DNA of 64,000 nucleotides from Halocaridina rubra (lineage: Eukaryota; Arthropoda; Malacostraca; Decapoda; Atyidae). A program made the position numbers and the translations under genes. Positions within the stretch are counted from its first letter, which is position 1. The number at the start of each line of letters is the position of its first letter. This document shows positions 22,100-33,907 of the stretch, one piece after another. The stretch covers positions 110,068 to 174,067 of the forward strand of contig JAXCGZ010015157.1 of assembly GCA_037179515.1 (NCBI GenBank). The letters are read 5' to 3'. The notes beneath the pieces were generated by a model that had not been told where the DNA came from, did not search any database, and saw nothing but the letters and a program-made list of their open reading frames with translations.

Positions 22100-23100
22100 G
22101 TGCGAAGAATCTCCGGGGATCATGTTGACTCCACCATTGGCTTGAAGGCAGACACGCCTGGTGGTAGTAATGGTTCTGCTCTTAACCTTGCACCTCCCAA
22201 TAGATCTGCTTCTTTCACTCTTCACTATTCAAACATTCGTGGGCTGAACTCTAATCTTTCGTCTGTGGAACAGCACTTGGGCACTTTCCTCCCTAACCTC
22301 CTCCTCCTATCTAAAACCCAGGTGTCTATACATGCTTCCACTGACCCATTCCAAATCTGTCACTATAATCTGTACACTCGTTTTCGTTCCAAAGGTGGGG
22401 TCTGTGCATACTGCAACACTAACACTCCTACTGTGAGGCTCATGGACCTTGAATCTCCTAACTTTGATGTTCTCTGGCTAAAAGTCTATCTCTCCACTAC
22501 CACTATCATCCTTTGCTTCTGCTACTGTTCTCCAAACTCCACCGAGTTTTTGTCTTTCTTTGAATATCTGTCCTCATGCCATGAGTCCTTGTTATCTTCT
22601 CACCCACATGCCGAAGTTCTCTACATTGGAGACTTCAGTGTACACCACAGTGAGTGGCTTCATTCTTCTCACACTGATGTGGGAGGAAGCGAGGCCCTTG
22701 CTTTCTCTATTACTCACGATCTGGAGCAAATTATCAAACATCCTACTCGCGTTCCTGATCGTCACGAACATGCTGCAAACACTCTTGACCTATTTTTTAC
22801 TTCTAACCCTTCAAACTACTCTTATTTTGTGCTTTCCCCTCTTGGTAAATCTGACCTCTCTATGATCTCTGTTTCTTCCATTTTCGCTCCCCTACCACCA
22901 ATCCCTCCTACTCAGCGCTGCCTTTGGCACTTCGAGCGAACCCAATATGAAAATTTGCATAACTTTCTCTTTGACTTCCCATGGGATGACTACTGCTTTC
23001 GGTCTCGCAACCCTGATCAGGTAGCTCTAAAAGTTGCCGAGATTGTGACCGCGGGAATGGAGGCGTACATCCCTCTTCTACAAAAACTTTCTCTCCCCCT
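22100..23100 (+). pseudogene. LINE-F endonuclease domain
   Basis: LHYSNIRGLNSNLSSVEQHL is the Asn block of APE-like endonucleases. The catalytic Glu block reads LLLSKTQVS, with Glu replaced by Lys. The Asp/Asn block reads YIGDFSVHHSEW, with Asn replaced by Ser. NTLDLFFTSNPSNYSY follows. The final Asp-His block reads GKSDLSMIS, with His replaced by Leu. Three altered catalytic positions make cleavage activity very unlikely. Confidence 0.85.
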
Positions 23101-24560
23101 AAACCTTGGTTTGACCGTGCCTGCTCCATGGCTATCCAGGCTAGGAATCAGGCTCACCGATCTTACCAAGCCTCTCCTTCCGATTTAACTCGCTCTGCTT
23201 TTATTATTGCTAGGAATCTCTGTACTGCTCAGATTCGAAGGTCTAAGGCTTTCCTTATAAGAAGGAAAGTTGATGACCTTAACTCCTCTCCTACTGACAA
23301 ATGCTTCTGGTCCTTAGCCAAAAACCTTTCCAAAAACTTCTGTAACTCAAGCTTTCCCCCTCTCATTTGTTCTGATGGTTCTATAGCTTGCTCTCCCACT
23401 GACAAAGCCACTCTCTTTGGCTCTCATTTTTCTACCAACTCTTCTATCAATGATTCCAGTGCACCTGTTCCTGAATCTTTTCCCCTCTCTAACCCCATGC
23501 CCTCCCTTATTCTTTCTTCACGCAAAGTTCATAAGGTTCTTCGCTCGCTAAAGACGAACAAGGCATCTGGTCCCGATGGTATCCCTGCAAGGTTCCTTAA
23601 GGAGTTTGCAGATGAACTGGCTCCTGTGCTTTGCCCTCATTTTTGCCTCATTCTGTCAACCAGTATCTATCCTTCATCTTGGAAGCATGGTCTAGTTCAA
23701 CCTGTTCCTAAGAAGAGTGACTGCTCTATTCCTTCTAACTACCGACCAGTTGCCCTAACCTCCTCTATTGCTAAAGTTTTTGAAACTTTGCTCAATGCTC
23801 ACTTCTTGAAACGCCTTGAATCTAACTCACTTATCTCCGATCACCAGTACAGCTTCCGCAAGGCAAGATCCACTGGTGATCTCCTGTTCTATCTTACTCA
23901 TGTATGGTCATCTTCTCTGAGGAACTATGGGGAATCCCTTGTCGTCGCCCTTGATATCTGTAAGGCTTTTGACAGAGTCTGGCACAAGGCTCTGTTGGCC
24001 AAACTCCCTGCCTATGGCTTTATCCCTTCTTTCTGTTCTCTGATTTCCAGTTTTCTTACTGACCGTTCTATATCTGTAGTTGTTGATGGTGCGACATCTA
24101 GCCCTTTCTCTGTTACCAGTGGTGTTCCGCAGGGCTCTGTTCTTTCACCTACTCTCTTCCTTCTCTTCATCAATGATCTTCTACAATCCCCATCTTCCTC
24201 TCTTCTTCATGCCTTTGCCGATGAGTCTACCCTTCACTTTTCCTCTGCCTTTTCTTCACAACTTTCATCTGTTACTTGTAATCAATCTCGTATCACTCTT
24301 TCTTCTACTCTTAACTCCGATTTGCAGAGAGCATCTGAATGGGGTACTCAAAATTTAGTTAAATTCAATGCCTCCAAGACACAGTTTCCGGCTATCTCTT
24401 TATCTTCTTCTCCTCCTGATAACCCTATTGTCTTCGAAACTAATGGAATTTACCCTCTTAACTCTATCAATATATCAGGAATCCATATAGCCTCTAACTT
24501 GTCTTGGAGGAATCACATAATCCATACTTCTATATCTTCATCCAAAAAATTGTTTTTTTT
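22100..24560 (+). mobile_element. LINE-F: Jockey-like LINE, 3'-truncated
   Basis: The endonuclease and RT of one polymerase in two overlapping frames, with one frameshift between them at about 23080-23105 beside a run of C. The 3' end is missing. RT stops at the block SSSKKLF, where related proteins continue, and a poly-T stretch and the GypD LTR follow. Confidence 0.85.
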
Positions 24561-24597
24561 TTTCGTTTACGTCATTACTTTTACTCATTGCAGTTAA
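23105..24597 (+). pseudogene. LINE-F reverse transcriptase domain
   Basis: A long open frame reads TNKASGPDGIPARFLKEF, VPKKSDCSIPSNYRPVALTS, motif A VVALDICKAFDRVWHKAL, SGVPQGSVLSPTLFLLFIND and motif C HAFADESTLHFSS. Motif C has F-A-D-E in place of F-A-D-D, so the second metal-binding aspartate is lost. Apart from this the 489-codon frame is uninterrupted. The final residues (FFFFVYVITF) are translated poly-T. Confidence 0.88.
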
Positions 24598-25373
24598 ATA
24601 AAACTCAAAATTCAACTTACTTTTAGTTTTGGAAATGCAATGACACATTAAAGAAAAAATAATATTTGGAAAGATGGAACAAATTTAAAATTTAAATTTA
24701 TGGAATGTTGCCTCGAATCCCGGAGGAGGTGAGCACGATTTCGATTCCCGGATCCACACATGGATGCCAAGTAGAATAGAGGACACTGCAATTGTAGAAA
24801 CAGAAGCAACACACCGTTAATACTGGGAAAACTGAAAGCACGAGTACACAAATGATGAGTTTCCAATATTATTCTACTGGATGAAATTATATTGGTTAGT
24901 CTCAGCTAACCAGAAGTATTTACGCTACCATAAGAGCATACAAAACTATTAATTATTAGCCGGCAATAGTGTAAAGCAATTTATTCACAATAAATGAAGA
25001 ATAAGTGTGACAAATACAGTATGTATTCCTTAAATTGTGGGCAACCACAAAAGTTTGCAATGCCAATTGGGCAAAGTTACTTATTAATTATTTGCAATTT
25101 ATATGGTAAAACACTTTATTTACGATAAAGGGAGAATCTACAAGATAAATATGTATTCTTTCAATTTTGGTTAGCACGAAATATTTGCAATGCAAAGAGG
25201 GGAAAACCACCTTTTGATGTATTTGCAACTTATAACTCAAAACACTTTATCCTCAGTATATGAAGAATCAGCAAGATAAGTACAGTGTGTATTCATTAAA
25301 TTGTGGTTAACAAGAAACATTTGCAATGCCAACAGGGTAAAATTTCTTATTAATTATTTGCAGTTTATAGGCT
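24594..25373 (-). repeat. GypD 3' LTR fragment
   Basis: About 780 bp matching 29164-29925 in the same orientation and, in reverse, the complete LTRs at 41893-43797 and 60411-62311. It is joined directly to the GypD RT near 25373, so the start of the LTR and everything between RT and LTR are deleted. Confidence 0.85.
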
Positions 25374-25850
25374 TTAAATGAAGTCCATGCTGAATCAGAT
25401 GAGCGAGAATTCTGCGAAAGTCGTGAGGTGCAATGACAAATCCTGAGAATGCACCAGGATGTCGTCTATAAAGCAAGAAACATTGTCGAGGTCCTGCAAT
25501 ACTGTCCTCATGAGTCGACTGAATCAGCCAGGGGCATTTACCATACCAAAAGGCATGCCCCTGAACTGTTACAGACCGTATCTTGTGGAAAAGACTGTTA
25601 GAGGCTTGGTAATCTCGCTCAGCGGGACTTGCCAAAATCCACTGGTCAGATCCAATTTGGACAGGTAGCGGGCTCGGGAGAGTAATGAGAAAATATGCTC
25701 GGCGTCTGCAATGGGCTCTCCATCAAAGATGGTATGGGAGTTAAGCTTACAACAGTCAGGGCAGAACCTGTGACTGCCATCTTGCTTACGCACTGCCAGT
25801 AACGGTGAACACCAAGGCAAAATACTCTTTTCAACTATTCCGAGGTGGAC
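25374..25850 (-). pseudogene. GypD reverse transcriptase, 3'-truncated
   Basis: The frame reads LPWCSPLLAVRKQDGSHRFC, then KLNSHTIFDGEPIADAEHIF, then motif A YLSKLDLTSGFWQVPL. After a frame change come RGMPFGMVNAPGRFSRLM and motif C SCFIDDILVHS. It ends at GLHLKP, where the LTR sequence begins. The catalytic aspartates are present. The wording of the KLN-T-FD-EP block fits the Gypsy group that has integrase upstream of RT. Confidence 0.85.
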
Positions 25851-26303
25851 CTAAGTGCCAAGATCTTCCTTCAGCTGTACAGACAGCTGCTAGGGATGGC
25901 CATAGGAATGCCAAAATGGCTCTGGGTCAGTCAATCTGACATGATGCTCAAGGGTAGCAGTAGCGAAAGGGAGATCGTTGTTGATGTTCTCGTAGTCTTC
26001 TAATAGTTTGTTCAGCTCTTCCCGTTTGAATCAGTTGAAGTTTGGAGTTAATAATGCACTTACTCACACTTTCCTTTCAGTGTGTGAGAATGGCAGGATC
26101 CTTACCATCATCAAAAGTTAAGGTTACGTCTTTAAGTGTGAGGGCGGTGGCTGTGGCAAGAGAGGCTTCTTCTGAAAAACTCCACTCCCGTAACTCTGTC
26201 TCCACCGCAAGGAAGGAGTACTCCAATATAGGTGGTAAGGGGTGGCTATAATGGAGCATCTGTGTTGCTGCAGCCTCGTCGGTAATGTTGCTGCTAAGGG
26301 CAC
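25851..26303 (-). pseudogene. GypD integrase-RT linker
   Basis: Continues without a gap from integrase to RT on the minus strand. Readable blocks are LSSNITDEAAATQMLHYSHP, LEYSFLAVETELREWSF, REELNKLLEDYENINNDL and RLTDPEPFWHSYGHP. The last two are the pre-RT linker typical of Gypsy polyproteins. Frame changes and stops occur. Confidence 0.65.
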
Positions 26304-26805
26304 CTATAGGGGTTGCTGAGAGTGCCAGCGCAGGATCTCTGTGGGCCTTCGGATCCTCAGATGCAGCTTCAGCTGGTTAATGTGGTATTTCTGGTTATTG
26401 TCATCAACATTTAACAAGTAATTGTCAGGGGTCACACGGTGTACCACATTGTACGGTCCTTTCCAGCGTAGCATTAGCTTGTGAGTATCTACTGGAAGAA
26501 GTAACAGAGATCGATCTCCGGGCATCAGGGTACGACGCTGGGCAAGCTTGTCTAAGAGGAGCTTGGCAATCTTCTGGTGACCCTTATTGGCTAATTGTGT
26601 AGCTTTCCAGGCCTTTTTGAGATGGGACAAAAACTTCAAAATATACTCATGGACGTCCCTATCGTCATCCTCGATGATAGGCGAGTCCCAACATTCTACC
26701 AAGAATTCCACTGGGCCTCTGACCTTATGACCATATATCAGCTCGAAAGGCGAGTATCCAGTTGTGTCCTCCTTCAATGGGAAAGCAGAGACATACCTAG
26801 CACGA
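26304..26805 (-). pseudogene. GypD integrase C-terminal part
   Basis: TTGYSPFELIYGHKVRGPVE is the end of the integrase core. A helix-rich spacer follows, then PGDRSLLLLPVDTHKLMLRW with KGPYNVV, the GPY/F module, and YHINQLKLHLRI. The catalytic core with its D-D-E residues lies on the far side of B4 and is absent. The frame is open to a stop at 26304. Confidence 0.85.
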
Positions 26806-28506
26806 CACAGCTTTATCAGAGGAAAACTGAAGGTAAAAGAACAGGTTTTAAGGCTAAAGAGAGCGGATGGAAGCATCACTGAGACGGATGAAGAGATCTG
26901 CAAAGAATTGAACAAGGAGTTTCAGTCAGTATTTACAGTAGAAAATACCCCACCCCCTCAGATTGCAGTGATAGAAGCTCAAGGGCCGGTATTAGAGAAC
27001 ATCAACCTTACAGCCACAGAGGTATGCAAAGCGCTGATGGATTTAGATGTTCATAAAGCTACAGGTCCTGATGACATATCCCCTCATGTGCTTAAAAAAT
27101 GCGCAAACACAATATCAGTGGCACTAAGTATCATATTTAAGGAGTCACTGGAGTCGGGGGAGATTCCAAGATGCTGGAAACAAGCAAATGTGATACCTAT
27201 CTTCAAAAAGGGAAGGAGGGATACGGCTCTGAACTATAGACCAGTTTCCTTGACCAGCATAGTTTGCAAAGTTATGGAGAAACTACTAAGGAAACATATC
27301 TCTCTTCACTTGGAATCCTTCAACTTTTTGTCAGTGAGGCAACATGGCTTCAGAGAAGGTAGATCAACAGTAACAAACTTATTAGAATTTTATGATGAGG
27401 TAAGCCAAATCTTACAGGAAAGAGAGGGCTGGGCAGACTGCATATTCCTAGACTTCCAGAAAGCGTTTGACACTGTTCCACATGGGAGACTTATTAGGAA
27501 GCTGCAATCAATGGCTAGAATAGGTGGAAATGTTTTGGAATGGATAAAAACTTACTTAGAAGGAAGGGAACAAAGGGTTAGAGTAAGACACTCAGTGTCT
27601 GAATGGAGAAGAGTTAGTAGTGGAGTTCCACAGGGTTCAGTTTTAGGGCCACTTTTGTTCCTTGTATATGTAAATGACCTACCAGAGTCTGTAAATTCAT
27701 TCATGAATATGTTTGCAGATGATGCATAGATTGTGAAGAAAGTAAAAAACGAGAACAATGGTAGAGAACTTCAGGAGGATCTAAATAATCTGCATGAGTG
27801 GTCAGAAAAGTGGCTAATGAAATTCAATACTTCAAAATGTAAGGTAATGAGAATGGGTACAAGTGCAAGAAGGCCCAAGCTTGACTACTCGGTGGCTGGA
27901 GTACAACTTCAAGAGACAGAAAATGAGAGAGATCTAGGAGTAAACATACTGGCAGATTTGTCTCCAGAAATACATATAAATGGCATAGTAAGGGCAGCAT
28001 ATGCATTCTTATCAAATGTAAGGGTAGCCTTCAGGCACATGGACAAGGAAATGTTCAGAAATATTTATGTAACCTATGTGAGGCCAAAACTCGAATATGC
28101 AGCCCCCTTTTGGAATCCGCACTTGAAAAAGCACATAGCTAAGTTTGAAAAAGTTCAAAGACATGCCACAAAACTGGTGCCAGAAATACGCAATCTCAGT
28201 TATGATGAGAGGCTGAGGGAATTAGACTTACCATCACTCGAAGCTAGAAGAGTGAGGGGGGGATATGGTGACAGTCTTTAAATTCCTTCATGTTATGGTA
28301 GAGTGGATAGGGATCGATATTTTGATATGGCTGGTTCTAGAACTAGAGGTCATAGTTTGAAGCTTCGTAAGAAAACTTCTTTGCAGGATGTAAGGAAATA
28401 CTTTTTCAGTGTAAGAGTAGTTGATAAATGGAATTGGCTAAGCGAGGAGGTAGTTAATGCTATCTCAATCCATAGTTTTAAGGACAGGTATGATAAGTAT
28501 CACTAA
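26806..28506 (+). pseudogene. LINE-B B4 reverse transcriptase
   Basis: RT with [27 protein letters not shown], motif [17 protein letters not shown], the normal [15 protein letters not shown], and motif C MFADDA. A nonsense codon TAG at 27727-27729 stands where other copies have AAG. The C-terminal frame runs 27733-28281. A slip in a G run near 28262 shifts the last block, 28303-28506, to another frame. The copy has only two disabling changes in about 560 codons, so it is young. Confidence 0.9.
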
Positions 28507-28596
28507 GTCTAAAATGGAAGCGATCAGGAGACGGGAAGATACGAGCTTTGGGCTCTTTCCCGTAAACACAATTAGGTAATCACAATTAGGTAATCA
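26806..28596 (+). mobile_element. LINE-B copy B4, 5'-truncated
   Basis: A plus-strand copy starting in the connector (SFIRGKLKVKEQVLRLKR) and ending with two ACAATTAGGTAATC units. It lies inside GypD. The matching GypD sequence between gag and the integrase end is missing, so the insertion accompanied, or fell into, a deletion. No target duplication is clear. Confidence 0.9.
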
Positions 28597-29163
28597 CTCA
28601 GCTGGCAAAAAGTTCTGCGAGGCAAGGAGTGTGCTTTTAACTTTCTTGTAGTCCCTCAGTTGTCGGTGGTCGAGTTCATTGACCAGGGCGAGCAGACGGG
28701 GTGGCATGGAGGCGAGCAGCCAATGACTTTTCTCAGCCTTTGTGCCTTCGCTAGCGGTTGCAAGACTTTCAAAAGAGCGGATGTAAGTATTGAGCGGTTG
28801 GTTGCCGTCATCCTCGTATGTCCATATTGTGGGGGGGCTCTCACGAAGCTGGTCCGTATTTCTGAGTGAAGCACCACTTTCAGGGATCCCAGCTTTAATC
28901 CAAGCGAGCGCAAGCTAATGTTCTTGTTGGGCTTTCTCCTGCTCGTGTGCTTTCATCTCTAGCTCAGCTCGACGTGCAGCCAACTTTCTAAGAACCCACT
29001 CAAGGAGCTTCTCTCCGGACATGCCGTATTGCTCACCCAGAACAAATATGGTGTCAAGGTAGGTTTCCCCATCGAATGTTTTGATGGTTTCCTGAGACTG
29101 CCTGGTTTTCATGGTGGTTTCCTGTGACTGCCTGGTAGCCATAGTGGTTTCCTGAACAGTCAA
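28597..29163 (-). pseudogene. GypD gag, 5' part
   Basis: Starts at ATG 29163 with TVQETTMATRQSQETTMKT, a short self-repeat caused by a roughly 30-bp tandem duplication at 29086-29160. IKTFDGETYLDTIFVLGEQYG follows, paralleling the GypP gag start METIKTFDEERYL. A charged helix comes next (KLAARRAELEMKAHEQEKAQ), then in other frames capsid-like blocks PLNTYIRSFESLATASEG and LLALVNELDHRQLRDYKKV. It is cut by B4 at 28597. Confidence 0.75.
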
Positions 29164-31166
29164 TAATTTTGGAATCCTGGAACAAATTTAAAATTTAAAT
29201 TTATGGAATGCTGCCTGTAATACCAGAGGTGGTAAGCATGATTTCGATTCCCGGATCCACACATGGATGCCAAGACTTTGGCCTCAACTCGACGATCACC
29301 TTTGTTACACAGGCAGACTAGAATAGAGTACACTGCAATTGCAGAAACAGACACGACACACCGTTTATATTGGGAAAACTGAAAGCAAGAGTGCACAAAT
29401 GATGAGTTTCCACTATTATTCTACTGGATGAAATTATATTGGTTAGTCTCAGCTAACCAAAAGTATTTACACTACCGTAAGAGCATACAAAACCATTAAC
29501 TATTTGCCGGCATTAGAGTAAAACAATTTATTCACGATAAATGAAGAATAAACGAAACAAATGCAGTATGTATTCCTTAAATTGTGGGCAACCACAAAAG
29601 TTTGCAATGCTAATTGGGCAAAATTACTTATCAATTACTTACAATTTATATGGTAAAACACTTTATTTATGATAAAGGGAGAATCTACGAGATAAATATG
29701 TATTCTTTCAATTTTGGTTAGCACGAAATATTTGCAATGCAAAGAGGGCAAAACCACCTTTTGACGTATTTGCAACTTATAACTCAAAACACTTTATCCT
29801 GTATATATAAAGAATCAGTAAGATAAATACAGAGTGTATTCATTATATTGTGGTTAACAAAAAACATTTGCAATGCCAACAGGGTAAAATTACTTATTAA
29901 TTATTTGCAGTTTATAGCATTAAACACTTTAGTTAAATTAATAATTATTTGCAATTTATATAGTGAACCACTTTATTTACGAGTTTTGATGTAAAACACT
30001 TTATTTATGATGACATAAAGGGGTGAAATGAAATTATAATTCGTTAGGAAAAGGGATAGATTCTTACGTGATAATAACCGATCTTCTGAGGATGAGATTT
30101 TAGCTTGGCACATTCAAGGAGAGAAATTTCTTATCAATATATATCAGCGGTAATTTCCAGGTTAAGGAATTAAGTTTAGCAAATGAGATTCCAGTTAGGT
30201 AATCTACAACAGTTCGTTTTGTATGGAAATGGAATCTGTGAAAATTTTCTTAGGATTTGACCAGTAATGAATTTAACCAGTGTCTCGAATTCCCAATTTG
30301 CTTGACCAACGAGCTTCACCATACACTATCTCTCACCTTGTTTGTGCCAGATGAATTCATGTGAAGATGCCATGTAAATAAGGTTTGAAGTAAGCTTGAC
30401 TGCTGAGGCGAGATCTTGCCTCTAGGATGTTTTGCCGCCAAATGAGAGCGATTCAGTATCCCTCCTGGTGACGTCATCTGTAGGATATATATCCAGAGCA
30501 GTAATTCTTTCATATAAAATTCGAGGGCTACTGTAGTGGTGGTCCCTGGCAGTCATTTATGGCAGAGATGCAAGGGAGAGACAGTATCTTAGGTGCAACA
30601 AGCAGAAGCAAATATAAAATACGAGAATTATTATGGGCAAAATAGGTTACTGGCGACCAATCTCTAGGGTGCTCTTTGCGTTGCAGGAGACGGAATTTTA
30701 ACTATTCAAATAATAAATAAGCTACTGAATATGTATCTAAACGGGCTAATGACAAATCAGCAGGTCAAGTTTATAACATAATTATTAGCAAGAGCAATTT
30801 TTAATATATAACATTATTTATCAGCAAAGCAAGTTTATAATAATAAGAAAATTGTGTAAAGAGCGTATCTAATAGATTCACTAGGATTATGGTATTGTTC
30901 ACGAGAAAAGAGAAAAAGCAGAAAACAGAGAAATAGGAGGGAGATTTTTATATTGGGATCATGCTTTTTACACGTTCAAGAATATTAAACAAGATATATT
31001 TAAAACTAGCAAGATACTGAAATATGAATTGTAAATAATAATAATCTTCAAAATGCAAGGTGTGAGAATTTTTTTTTAGTAAGAAAAAAAAAGACAAGAG
31101 ACAATAAAATCACTAATAGGCATCTATAAAGAACTCTGGTGACTTGGAGCAAAACATTCGGTCACA
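29164..31166 (-). repeat. GypD 5' LTR
   Basis: About 2.0 kb, homologous over most of its length to the GypP-type LTR in reverse. It begins (right) TGTGACCGAATGTTTTGC, matching TGTGACAGAGTGTTTCGC of the others. It carries an extra stretch of about 210 bp (about 30700-30930). It lacks the last 190 bp or so of the LTR, the primer site and the leader, which were deleted up to the gag ATG. It is much more diverged than the 41893 and 60411 LTRs. Confidence 0.8.
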
Positions 31167-31766
31167 ATAGTCTAAAACATTGCAGTGATCTTTGGTACAT
31201 ATATCTACTGCTCTCATATATTGTTATTATTTGGCATAATGCTTTCTTTAAGTCTTTCCCAAGCACACTTTTTGTTTTTATGACTTTCAAAGATTTCTTA
31301 TTTACCCCAAGGTTGCTATTTGATTCCCTAGGTTTAGTTTCAGGTACATAACATCTTGCAGCTTCTTCATATGAGCTTGAATATTCCCCATGCATAATAT
31401 ATATTGTGGTAAACATATATATTCTTTTGTTATATTTATAAACTTTCCTCTAACTGCGAATTCTCTATGTAGCCTACTACCGTTGTCGAGGCAGAACTGC
31501 TTGAATAACATCTAAACCTGTAATTAAACAATCCCCCCTCTTTGTCTCGCATTGTACATCAGCCAAGTAACTACATGCCTTATTTAGTCCCCCATATTAT
31601 CAGATAATACTATTGTCATCGGACATTTAAATGTACTTTTATATTTTGTAAAAATGTCATCAATCAATGCAACACATGTGCCCATAGTAGAGGTAAAGTC
31701 TTATTATGGCAACCTTGGCAATTATGAAGTTAGCAATTATATGTGAAAACTTTTTCCTACCCAACC
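31167..31766. other. Unassigned stretch between GypD and BEL-1
   Basis: Two overlapping minus-strand frames (31162-31416 and 31302-31511) show no recognisable domain. No repeat structure was seen. Confidence 0.4.
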
Positions 31767-32641
31767 TGTGGAGGATTTCCAATATGTTATTAACCTTCGA
31801 TCTTATAACTCCCTAAATTCGGAAATCTTGACACGGCTTTGGTAAAGGCCTACAAACTAGCCCAAAATTAAATCATCTACTAATAAAATATAATTAATAT
31901 TACATGTATAGACATACCTGCAAATATTTTATGAGGGGGTTGGTGAACTGCTGATATGTGAATTATTAAATAAACTCTCCTCACCTTAAATTAAAACTTC
32001 CTTATTCAGAATGATAAATTTTCCAACATACATTCTACCTACGAATGTTCTATTAAATAAGCTCATTCTGTCCCTCACACATAGTTATATACAGTACATT
32101 GTTAGAAATAAGCTAAATCCGTACTAAAATATCCTGGAAATCCAGATGTCGTCAGCAATCATGGGACTCCGAATCACTATCGAATGTCTTTTGCTCCATG
32201 TATCTCTACCATGTTCTTCAACTTGAATATCTTGTGGCATCTCATGAGAGCAACTACTCCTTTTTTGAATCTCACCAAATACCCCTTGGTTGTAGGGGTC
32301 TCTGGCACTAGGGTTAAGGTTCCCTCTAGTTAGGCGGGAAAAGACGAGATTAAACACTTACACATAACAGTTCTTTGTTCGCACAAGCAAGGGAATAAGC
32401 GTTATCCTGAGAGGGTGACATATTTGTGGTTAAACTTTGGTGTCTCAGATTTCCATCTCTCTTCTACAGCTAGTCCAAATAATGAACTACACATTATACA
32501 TACGAATATACGTGTAAATTTTATATAAATGAATAGGTATGCATACTAAGTCTGTAAATATATAGATATGCACTTACGCTACAATAAACAAAACAATCAT
32601 ATGTATGTAGAAATCAACTGTCTTGAAATATACTCAAAACA
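31767..32641 (-). repeat. BEL-1 3' LTR
   Basis: 875 bp, plus-strand ends TGTGGAGG and CTCAAAACA. It aligns with 50286-51173 and lacks the internal 150-bp repeats of the inner LTRs. Confidence 0.85.
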
Positions 32642-33247
32642 TCCTTGGCCCCTCCAAAAAAGAAAAAAAGGGGGGTCTTTCTGTCAATGCTCTTCAACAT
32701 TTTGGGCAGCTTGATGTTCAGATCTTTCATATTTTGATGATTCCTCATTTTATACCATTGATAGCAGATCCTCCCAAGAGAGCTTTTCAGACCAGGCTCT
32801 CTGAATACGAATTTTTCCCCTACTTAGTAATGGTGAAATTAGACTTAAGAGGTCAAAAACTATACCCACCACTGACATAAGTTTCTGTTTGGTCAATACT
32901 TCTTCTGTAGCCTTCAGACCTTTCAAAGACAACTTGTCTGTATTAACATTCCAGTTTAAACCTAAGACTGTCATTTCAAAGGGTCTAGTGCTTTCAGGAA
33001 AGCACTGATCTAGTACCCTCTGAACTCTTGCATTGTTGGCTTTTCATGCTTGCAGTGATATTCTGGCCTTTGCCAACTCTACATCTGCAGTGTTGTATAT
33101 ATTAAACTGTTTCTACTCACTGGTACAAGCATCCAACAAATTATATACATGAAAATTCTCCAATATTTCCTCCACCTGTTCTACTAGAGACTTCATTTGT
33201 CCAAAGGCTCTCTGATAATTGTGTATGAGAGGAGTGTGGATAGGTTT
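32642..33247 (-). pseudogene. BEL-1 residual pol segment
   Basis: Blocks corresponding to BEL-2 36652-37280, including TVLGLNWNVNTDKLSLKGLK and LLSRGKIRIQRAWSEKLSW, which follow the RT palm in BEL/Pao proteins. The palm with its catalytic aspartates, RNase H and integrase are absent, and the frame runs straight into the purine-rich pre-LTR region. Stops interrupt it. Confidence 0.75.
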
Positions 33248-33907
33248 CTAGGGAACAGAATCTGTAAAGCTTCCAAGTGTAGTTTTATCTTCATATCTCA
33301 CATCTTGCTTATTTATTCCAATACTCTCTGGCTCCCACAAATTATTAACCGGCTCCATGGCCTCTTCAATTAATAACTTATTAGCAGGCTCTATGGCCTC
33401 TTCAATCAACTCTTGAGTAGAAGCAGGCAGAAACTGTGTTTCTACTTGCATAATAATTTGGTTTTTCACATTACTTGGTTCATATTGAACATCACGAGGA
33501 GTATGGCCAATGTTCTCAAGTACATCACTATTAATACATTTATCAGCCAACATGTAACGATTAAACTTTAACACATTTGCAGCCTTTGCTATTCCTGGAG
33601 CGTGGATGCTAATTAGCATATCTTCAACTATGAGTAAGTTAACCCTGGCTCTTCTTTGTCCCAATTTAATAACTAGATTTACAACAGGAAAACATCCTTT
33701 CTTCGTTTCAGAGCGAAAGGCATAAATACCAAGAGTCATATCATCCATTGGGCTTAACTTAAGCATTTCAGCTAATTTCCTAAATATTAAGGAAGACTGG
33801 GAACCTGTATCAAATAATAAACTAGTGCTTACCCAAATACTTCCCTTTGAACTGCTTATTTTTCCACTGGCAGTAGGCAGAGTACATGAGAGTAAAATCG
33901 GTTTCAC
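33248..33907 (-). CDS. BEL-1 aspartic protease region
   Basis: An open 219-codon frame starts VKPILLSCTLPTASGKIS. The active-site block LLFDTGSQSSLIFRKLAE (D-T-G) follows at about residues 31-48, then a second half with RRARVNLLIVEDMLISIH. The end carries two 12-residue repeats of the type LIEEAIEPANKL before WEPESIG. The protease fold looks intact. It would normally be made as part of a gag-pol protein, and a TAA just upstream (33920) now cuts that. Confidence 0.8.
   Translation of the reverse strand: MKPILLSCTLPTASGKISSSKGSIWVSTSLLFDTGSQSSLIFRKLAEMLKLSPMDDMTLGIYAFRSETKKGCFPVVNLVIKLGQRRARVNLLIVEDMLISIHAPGIAKAANVLKFNRYMLADKCINSDVLENIGHTPRDVQYEPSNVKNQIIMQVETQFLPASTQELIEEAIEPANKLLIEEAMEPVNNLWEPESIGINKQDVRYEDKTTLGSFTDSVP

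Larger units (their letters stand above)
24594..31166 (-). mobile_element. GypD: Gypsy with integrase before RT, split by B4
   Basis: Read from right to left: 5' LTR (31166-29164), gag (29163-28597), LINE-B copy B4, integrase C-terminus (26805-26304), linker, RT (25850-25374), LTR fragment (25373-24594). Gag, integrase and RT all run on the minus strand in this order. The gag start and LTR match GypP at the window end, so both belong to one family. The nucleocapsid, protease and integrase core are missing, and RNase H is deleted. Confidence 0.8.

Noticed and set aside
26304..26915. Single 203-codon protein fusing an unknown N-terminus to integrase
   Set aside because: The N-terminal 33 residues are the antisense of LINE-B B4. 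The fusion is an accident of the insertion.
31162..31511. Two overlapping minus-strand frames as a host gene
   Set aside because: No domain, start context or splice structure could be supported, and the sequence is AT-rich.
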